64,000 bases of DNA from Nocardia sp. XZ_19_385 (GTDB lineage Bacteria; Actinomycetota; Actinomycetes; Mycobacteriales; Mycobacteriaceae). A model generated the notes under the pieces. It saw only the letters and a program-made list of their open reading frames with translations. It was not told where the DNA came from and did no database searches. Positions 59,162-64,000 of this stretch are shown one piece after another. The DNA lies in the NCBI RefSeq assembly GCF_015355755.1, contig NZ_JACVEE010000002.1, positions 558,001-622,000 on the forward strand, in the 5' to 3' direction. The position numbers were made by a program, and so were the translations under genes. How positions within the stretch are numbered: position 1 is the first letter of the stretch; each line of letters starts with the position of its first letter.

Positions 59162-61069
59162 ATGACCTTGTTCAACCCGAAGACCTGTGAATTCGCGGAG
59201 TTCGACGCCGAAACCCGTCGCTTGCTGCGCGCCACGGTCGACTGGTTCGAGGCTCGCGGCAAGACCGCGCTCAAGCACGATGATCGGGAACGGATCTGGT
59301 ACTCCGACTTCCTGGACTTCGTGAAGCGCGAGCGGGTGTTCGCCACCTTCCTCACCCCGGCCGCGCAGGCCAACGGCGATCCGAACAAGCGCTGGGACAC
59401 CGGCCGCATCGCCATGCTGAGCAAGATCCTCGGCTTCTACGGCATGTCCTACTGGTATGTCTGGCAGGTCACCATCCTCGGGCTGGGCCCGATCTGGCAG
59501 AGCGACAACGCCAAAGCGAAGGCCAAGGCCGCGGCACTGCTGGATTCCGGCGAGATCTTCGCTTTCGGCCTGTCCGAGAAGGAGCACGGCGCCGACGTCT
59601 ACTCCACCGACATGGTGCTCGAGCCCAAGGGCGGCGGGTACACCGCGACCGGTAGCAAGCACTACATCGGCAACGGCAACCTGGCCGCCATGGTTTCGGT
59701 GTTCGGGCGGCGCGCCGACAAGCCGATCATCGACAGCGCGACGGCGCTGGACAGCAAGCCGACGCAGGAGGATTACGAGGGGTACCTCTTCTTCGTCGCC
59801 GACAGCCGGCACCAGAACTACAAGCTGGGCCGCAACGTCGTGGACAGCCAGATGTATGTCGCCGCTTTCGATCTGGAGCAGTACCCGGTCGCCGAGGACG
59901 ACATCCTGCACCGCGGTGAGGCCGCCTTCCATGCCGCGATGAACACCGTCAACGTCGGCAAGTTCAACCTCGGCTTCGGCGCGGTCGGCGCCTGCGAGCA
60001 CGCCTTCCACGAGGCCATCAACCACGCCGAGAACCGGATCCTGTTCGGGCACAAGGTGACCGAGTTCCCGCAGGTGCAGGCGCTGGTCACCGACTCGTAC
60101 GCGCGGCTGATCGCGATGAAGCTCTACAGCGAGCGCGCCATCGACTACCTGCGCACCGCCTCCCCCGAGGATCGCCGCTACCTGCTGTTCAACGCGATCG
60201 AGAAGATGAGCGTCACCCGGCAGGGCCAGCGCATCATCGAGGACCTCGCGGACGTCATCGCCGCGCGCGGCTTCGAGAACGACATGTACTTCCCGATGGC
60301 GATGCTGGGTCTGTTCGGCCTGCCGCGCCTGGAGGGCACGGTGCACGTGAACATGGCGCTGTCGCTGAAGTTCATGGCCAACTACATGTTCCATCCCAGC
60401 GATGCCGGCCTGGTCGCGTTGCGCTACCTGCCCGGTACCGCGCCCAAGGGTGCGGTGCGCGCGGTGTCCGGCGCGCTGAGCTGGTCCAGTCGTAAGCTCA
60501 CCCCGCGTGCGAGTGCCGCTGTGCCGCAGCTGCGTTCGGAATTCGCGGGCGCGCAGTATCCGACCGTGCCGACCCGTCGCGACGCGGCCGACGACGAGTT
60601 CCTGTTCCGGCAGGGCCCGAGCAGCGGCCTGGGCCGGATCCGGTTCCGGGACTGGCGTCCGGTATTCGAGAAGTTCGCGCACGTGCCGAACGTCGCGGTG
60701 TTCCTGGAGCAGGCGCTGGCCTTCCAGACCCTGCTGGCCGCCGCCTCCCCGACCGCCGCGCAGCAGCGCGACGTCGACTTCCTGTTCGCGCTCGGCGAGC
60801 TGTTCACCGCGCTCCCCTACGCCCAGCTGGTGCTGGAGCAGGCCGAGATCGAAGGCACCGACGCCGCGGTACTGGACCAGATCTTCGACGGATTCGTGCG
60901 CGAGTTCTCCAAGAACGCGCTGACCCTGCACACCAAGCCCGCCGCGACCAAGGCCCAGCAGACCCGCGCGCTGGATCTGGTGCGCCGCCCGGTCGCCGAC
61001 CGGGCCCGCTTCGAGCAGGTCTTCGCGCAGGCCCGTTCACAGGCCGGTTCGTACGAGATGAACGCCTAA
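59162..61069 (+). CDS. Acyl-CoA dehydrogenase, long (635 aa) type
   Basis: A flavoprotein that oxidises acyl-CoA. FAFGLSEKEHGADVYSTDM is the FAD/substrate segment, followed by YTATGSKHYIGNGNLAAMVS. The linker NVGKFNLGFGAVGACEHAFHEA and the C-terminal helical region match long actinobacterial acyl-CoA dehydrogenases that have an N-terminal extension (WFEARGKTALKHDDRERIW). AGGAG precedes the ATG at 59162. The catalytic Glu position is not obvious from this read. The divergent TetR gene may regulate it. The substrate chain length is unknown. Confidence 0.86.
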   Translation: MTLFNPKTCEFAEFDAETRRLLRATVDWFEARGKTALKHDDRERIWYSDFLDFVKRERVFATFLTPAAQANGDPNKRWDTGRIAMLSKILGFYGMSYWYVWQVTILGLGPIWQSDNAKAKAKAAALLDSGEIFAFGLSEKEHGADVYSTDMVLEPKGGGYTATGSKHYIGNGNLAAMVSVFGRRADKPIIDSATALDSKPTQEDYEGYLFFVADSRHQNYKLGRNVVDSQMYVAAFDLEQYPVAEDDILHRGEAAFHAAMNTVNVGKFNLGFGAVGACEHAFHEAINHAENRILFGHKVTEFPQVQALVTDSYARLIAMKLYSERAIDYLRTASPEDRRYLLFNAIEKMSVTRQGQRIIEDLADVIAARGFENDMYFPMAMLGLFGLPRLEGTVHVNMALSLKFMANYMFHPSDAGLVALRYLPGTAPKGAVRAVSGALSWSSRKLTPRASAAVPQLRSEFAGAQYPTVPTRRDAADDEFLFRQGPSSGLGRIRFRDWRPVFEKFAHVPNVAVFLEQALAFQTLLAAASPTAAQQRDVDFLFALGELFTALPYAQLVLEQAEIEGTDAAVLDQIFDGFVREFSKNALTLHTKPAATKAQQTRALDLVRRPVADRARFEQVFAQARSQAGSYEMNA

Positions 61070-61099
61070 AATTAAGACATCGTTGCAAAGGAGCAGCCG

Positions 61100-61246
61100 A
61101 TGACGCGACCCCAATTCGATGCGCCCGCCCGCACCATCCGGGAGGTCGACTACGGGTTCTTCGGACCGGAGTCCCCCACCTGGAAGGTCTGGACCGCCCC
61201 CACCGCGGTCATCGGCTTCCACGGCCGCGTGAATCACGCAAGCTGA
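61100..61246 (+). pseudogene. Truncated oxygenase MpaB-family (DUF2236) gene
   Basis: The ATG at 61100 has a good AAGGAG ribosome-binding site and reads 48 codons to a TGA at 61246. The peptide contains DYGFFGPESPTWKVWTAPTA and then AVIGFHGR, the start of DUF2236/MpaB-type proteins (normally about 280-400 aa), after which homology stops. The remaining ~85% is missing and replaced by sequence leading into the Uma2 gene. It lies 30 bp after the acyl-CoA dehydrogenase in the same direction, so an intact copy was probably part of that operon. Confidence 0.72.
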
Positions 61247-61363
61247 ATACACCTCCGGCGCGGCGCGATTCGCGTCGAAGTTGCGATGACGAACCTGGCC
61301 GTACCCTGGAAGTACCTGTTGATTTGCTCTCTGCCGACCCAACACCATTGATACCGTAAGGAC

Positions 61364-61945
61364 ATGACTGTCGTGCACGAGCCCCTCATGACGACTGACG
61401 AGTTCGAGAAGCTCGCCGAGGCGGCTGATCGTGTCGGAGAAGGTGTGCGACTGGAGTTCATCGACGGACAACTGGGGGCCAAAGCAATGCCGGATGGCGA
61501 TCATGGCTGCATCATCGAGTGGTTGATTCGTACCTTCTTGATGCTGCGGCCTGAGCTATGGCTCTTCCAAGAGCAGGGGCTGAAGGTCGGCAACTATCGC
61601 AACGGCCGCGCGCGACCCGACGGCGCTCTCGCGCGCAGCGGCGCTTTCGCTGGTCAACCTGAATGGGCGAACCCTGATCCAGTCCTTTTGGTCATCGAGG
61701 TAACGTCCCATGATCAGGACACCGACAGCCGGGATCGCCAGGAGAAGCCCCCTGCGTACGCTCACGCCGGCATCCCCGTGTACCTCTTGATTGATCGGGA
61801 CTCGTGCGATGTCACGGTGTATAGCGAGCCGAACGGCTCCCGCTATCAACAGAAGCTCACCGTCGAATTCGGTGTCACTGTGACGCTGCCTGAACCGGTG
61901 AATATCGAGCTGAACACCGAGCCGCTGAAGAGCTGGGCGAAATAG
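61364..61945 (+). CDS. Uma2-family (PD-(D/E)XK) restriction-endonuclease-like protein
   Basis: A 193-aa nuclease-fold protein. The family core is ARPDGALAR (catalytic Asp), PVLLVIEVTSHDQDTDSRDR (Glu and following basic residues), then YAHAGIPVYLLIDRDSCDVTVYS. Uma2 genes are multicopy accessory genes of unknown function in actinobacteria and cyanobacteria. The N-terminal MTTDEFEKLAEAADRVGEG is usual. It sits directly at the break point of the truncated MpaB-like gene and is followed by a perfect terminator hairpin, so it may have arrived by recombination. Nuclease activity is inferred. Confidence 0.85.
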   Translation: MTVVHEPLMTTDEFEKLAEAADRVGEGVRLEFIDGQLGAKAMPDGDHGCIIEWLIRTFLMLRPELWLFQEQGLKVGNYRNGRARPDGALARSGAFAGQPEWANPDPVLLVIEVTSHDQDTDSRDRQEKPPAYAHAGIPVYLLIDRDSCDVTVYSEPNGSRYQQKLTVEFGVTVTLPEPVNIELNTEPLKSWAK

Positions 61946-61958
61946 ACATCCCTGCAAC

Positions 61959-61995
61959 AAAGGCCCTGCCGGACATGTTGCCCGGCAGGGCCTTT
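61959..61995. terminator. Terminator after the Uma2 gene
   Basis: AAAGGCCCTGCCGG (61959-61972) pairs perfectly with CCGGCAGGGCCTTT (61982-61995), 14 bp with a 9-base loop. It lies 13 bp after the stop. The A-rich and T-rich ends make it work in both directions. Confidence 0.85.
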
Positions 61996-62056
61996 GCGTT
62001 GCGGGAGCTGCGCAGCCGAGACCCGAATCACGTCCTTGCACCGGCGTACGGATTCT

Positions 62057-63412
62057 CTAAGGCGCGACCGGCTGCGGAACGGCAGGGGCGTCTCGGTGTG
62101 CGAACCAGGTGGCGTGGAAGGCGGCGGCTACGCCGGCCAGGGCGGCTAGGACGATGGTGCCGGAGAGGACCGGGTATTCGGCCATGGGCACTGCAAGGAA
62201 GCGGAACGAGAGCAGCAGGGCTGCGAAGACGAGGGTGCCGGCGCCGACGAGGCGGATGCGGAACCAGTGCCAGCCGCGTTCCGGTTCGCGGAGGGCGGAT
62301 TCGACGGTCAGGCAGAGGACGGCGCCGGCGACGAGGTCGACGCCGTAGTGGTAGCCGAAGCCGAGGGTGGCGGCGAGGGTGCCGAAGAGCCAGAAGGTGC
62401 CCATGAAGCGGAGCCAGGCGGGGGCTCGGGCGCCGGTGAGGTCGCGGCGGGTGTGGAGGAAGACCGAGAGGGCCCAGGCGGTGTGCATGGAGGGCATGCA
62501 GTTGCGGGGGGTGTAGTTGTCGAAGGGTAGTTCGGCGGGGTTGCGGTCGAGGGGCGGCAGTACTCCGGGCCAGTAGTTGCCGAGTTGCAGGCCGTGGCCG
62601 TCGGCGCCGAAGGCGAACATCGGGCCGACCACCGGGAAGAGGACGTAGAAGACCGGGCCGATCAGGCCGAGCACCAGGAAGGTGCGCACGAGGTAATGCG
62701 ATGGCCAGCGGCCGCTGTCGGTGACGCGGCGCAGCTGCCAGACCGCGACCACGATCGCCGCGACCGGCAGTTCGATGTAGACCCAGTGCAGGACGGCCGA
62801 GACGCCGGGGCCGAGGGCGTCCAGGACGCGTCCCATCACCCAGGATGGATCGCCCAGTGCGTGGTCGGCGAGGATGACGTACTCGTCCAGGACGGCGGGG
62901 CGCGCCAGTGTGGTGATGTGCAGCCAGACGTCGCCGACCTTGGTGGCGAGAATAAGTAGCGCACCGAGCGCAGCCGCATGCAGTGCATTGCGGCGCTCGA
63001 TGCCATCCCAGCGCCACCAGGCCAGCACCGCGATCGCGGTGAGCACGATCACCGGGCCGTTACCCACGCTGAACGGCGAACCGGCCAGCAGCCGGATAGC
63101 CGCGCAGAAGGCATCGATGGCGACGGCCGCGCCGGCCGCGATGATCCGGCGGCGCATCGGCAGACCGACCAGCGCGAGCACCAGTCCGGCCCACGGCACC
63201 GTCATCGACTTGGGTGTACCGGCGTAGTCCTGCCACACACTTTCCAGCGGCCCGGGGAAGCCCTGCCAGGCCGCGACCAGCTGCAGTGTGATCAACAACA
63301 CGGGGACGGCGGCAACGCCGGAAATGACCCAGATCCGGGCCGGCGGCACGGAAAACCGTTGCGCCACACTTCCTGCACCGGAACCTGGATCTTCGACTAG
63401 CACGTCGACCAT
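62057..63412 (-). CDS. PAP2-superfamily membrane phosphatase/transferase
   Basis: A 451-aa polytopic protein, about twelve helices, with a C-terminal PAP2 domain of the inositol-phosphorylceramide-synthase-like (AUR1) subgroup. The phosphatase motifs are CMPSMHTAWALSVFLH and the terminal GYHYGVDLVAGAVLC with the His-x2-x-Asp pair. The N-terminal half is poorly conserved. It may hydrolyse or transfer a lipid phosphate, such as a phospho-polyprenol or inositol lipid. The ATG at 63412 gives an N-terminus with no signal peptide beyond the first helix. Nothing in the neighbourhood names the substrate. Confidence 0.82.
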   Translation of the reverse strand: MVDVLVEDPGSGAGSVAQRFSVPPARIWVISGVAAVPVLLITLQLVAAWQGFPGPLESVWQDYAGTPKSMTVPWAGLVLALVGLPMRRRIIAAGAAVAIDAFCAAIRLLAGSPFSVGNGPVIVLTAIAVLAWWRWDGIERRNALHAAALGALLILATKVGDVWLHITTLARPAVLDEYVILADHALGDPSWVMGRVLDALGPGVSAVLHWVYIELPVAAIVVAVWQLRRVTDSGRWPSHYLVRTFLVLGLIGPVFYVLFPVVGPMFAFGADGHGLQLGNYWPGVLPPLDRNPAELPFDNYTPRNCMPSMHTAWALSVFLHTRRDLTGARAPAWLRFMGTFWLFGTLAATLGFGYHYGVDLVAGAVLCLTVESALREPERGWHWFRIRLVGAGTLVFAALLLSFRFLAVPMAEYPVLSGTIVLAALAGVAAAFHATWFAHRDAPAVPQPVAP

Positions 63413-63465
63413 AGTAAACGGCGCGTGAACGTCAGCCCCCTGGCCAGCTGAACGGGAGCCCCGAG

Positions 63466-64000
63466 CTAGGTGTCCAGCTCCTTGACCAGCGCGTCCACCA
63501 CCGCGACCAGATCGCCCTGCGCCGCGGCCGCGACTTTGCGCTGTCGTTGATAGGAGGCGCCCCGCACCGGGATCTCCGCGACCGAGGCCAGCTCGGCCGC
63601 GCAGCCGAGTTGTTTGGCGACCGGCTCCAGCCGGTTCAGCAGTTCGTTCAGATCGTCGGTGACCAATCGCTCATTGCTGTCGGAGTCGACGATGATGATC
63701 GCGTCCAGCCCGTAGCGAGCGGCCCGCCACTTGTTCTCCTGCACATGCCACGGCGGCAGCGTGGGTAGCTCCTCCCCCGCCTCGATCCGCCGGTCCAGGT
63801 CGACGATGAGGCAGTGGATGAGCGCGGCCATCGCGGCCAGCTCGGTCTTGGTGGAGATGCCGTCGCAGACGCGCACCTCGATGGTGCCCCACTTGGGCGC
63901 GGGCCGGATGTCCCAGTGCATGCCGCCGAGCTGCTCGAACACCCCGGTCTTGAGCTGGTCGTGCACGAAATATTCGAACTGGGGCCAGGTGTCGAACTGG
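63466..64000 (-). CDS. YbdK-type glutamate-cysteine ligase, 3' part
   Basis: The frame runs from its stop at 63466 to the window end, so about 178 C-terminal residues of a ~370-aa enzyme are seen. The fragment has GMHWDIRPAPKWGTIEVRVCDG, ELAAMAALIHCLIVDLDRR and PPWHVQENKWRAARYG, hallmarks of carboxylate-amine ligase YbdK (GCS2). It would join an amino acid to glutamate's carboxylate, possibly as a gamma-glutamylcysteine ligase. An orthologous gene lies close to the CDC48-like ATPase and pssA genes in M. tuberculosis, fitting the local order. The active-site N-terminal part is outside the window. Confidence 0.88.
   Translation of the reverse strand, partial: QFDTWPQFEYFVHDQLKTGVFEQLGGMHWDIRPAPKWGTIEVRVCDGISTKTELAAMAALIHCLIVDLDRRIEAGEELPTLPPWHVQENKWRAARYGLDAIIIVDSDSNERLVTDDLNELLNRLEPVAKQLGCAAELASVAEIPVRGASYQRQRKVAAAAQGDLVAVVDALVKELDT

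Noticed and set aside
61247..61363. A tRNA or attachment site at the Uma2 junction
   Set aside because: No cloverleaf, CCA-like end or direct repeat could be found by eye, so no integration site is claimed.

Overview
This window comes from a high-GC actinomycete. It looks like a mycolic-acid-group bacterium, most likely Nocardia or a close relative such as Rhodococcus. The reasons are the very G+C-rich codon third positions, frequent GTG starts, a RamB/PrpR-type regulator, an actinobacterial-type GroEL2 (C-terminus GGMGGMDF), an F420-type PPOX enzyme, an ECF41 sigma factor, and gene content I recall from two Mycobacterium tuberculosis neighbourhoods. One is the lpdC / carboxymuconolactone-decarboxylase-like / ramB group. 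The other is the glutamate-cysteine ligase / CDC48-like ATPase / pssA / psd / SDR / groEL2 group. The genus is an inference.

Layout. Positions 1-1007 hold the 3' end of a RamB-like regulator, a 90-aa orphan and two tandem copies of a 56-bp hairpin element. Next come a FadE5-like acyl-CoA dehydrogenase (minus) and a complete urea ABC transporter urtABCDE with its own FCD-type GntR regulator (plus, 3306-9071). 9.1-19.4 kb is a mosaic of small regulator/enzyme pairs: a NERD protein, an AhpD-like protein, TetR/VOC, QorB/HxlR, a PPOX enzyme, a polysaccharide deacetylase, lipoamide dehydrogenase, AraC/oxidoreductase and an M19-like dipeptidase. 19.5-30.3 kb has exported proteins, a prolyl oligopeptidase, TetR/hydrolase, a ~0.75-kb stretch with no gene, MarR/SMP-30 lipoprotein, a ZIP-like transporter and an Rpn-family nuclease. 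30.4-43.8 kb is housekeeping: groEL2 behind two CIRCE operators, nadE, a Tat-leader SDR plus GtrA pair, a NarL-type two-component system, a Clp-N-domain protein with an unusual operator/promoter, an ECF41 sigma factor, pssA-psd and a KAS III enzyme.

44.4-48.1 kb holds the most interesting unit: a possible 55-aa ORF, a response-regulator/glutaredoxin-like/thioredoxin-reductase-like fusion, a cNMP-domain histidine kinase and a ubiquitin-protease-type (UBP) zinc finger. The last two genes overlap. A lipoprotein and a CDC48-like double AAA+ ATPase follow. I read the three main genes as one redox-responsive signalling module whose function is, to my knowledge, not established. 51.0-58.4 kb carries a polytopic membrane protein and a Mrp-type Na+/H+ antiporter operon (mrpA with a fused B domain, C, D, E, F, G). 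The right end has a TetR/acyl-CoA dehydrogenase pair, a truncated MpaB-family (DUF2236) gene cut off just before a Uma2 nuclease gene, a PAP2 membrane protein and the 3' part of a YbdK-type glutamate-cysteine ligase.

No rRNA, tRNA, CRISPR array, prophage or intact insertion sequence was seen. Many intergenic regions carry strong inverted repeats that make sense either as terminators between convergent genes or as operators for the adjacent regulator.
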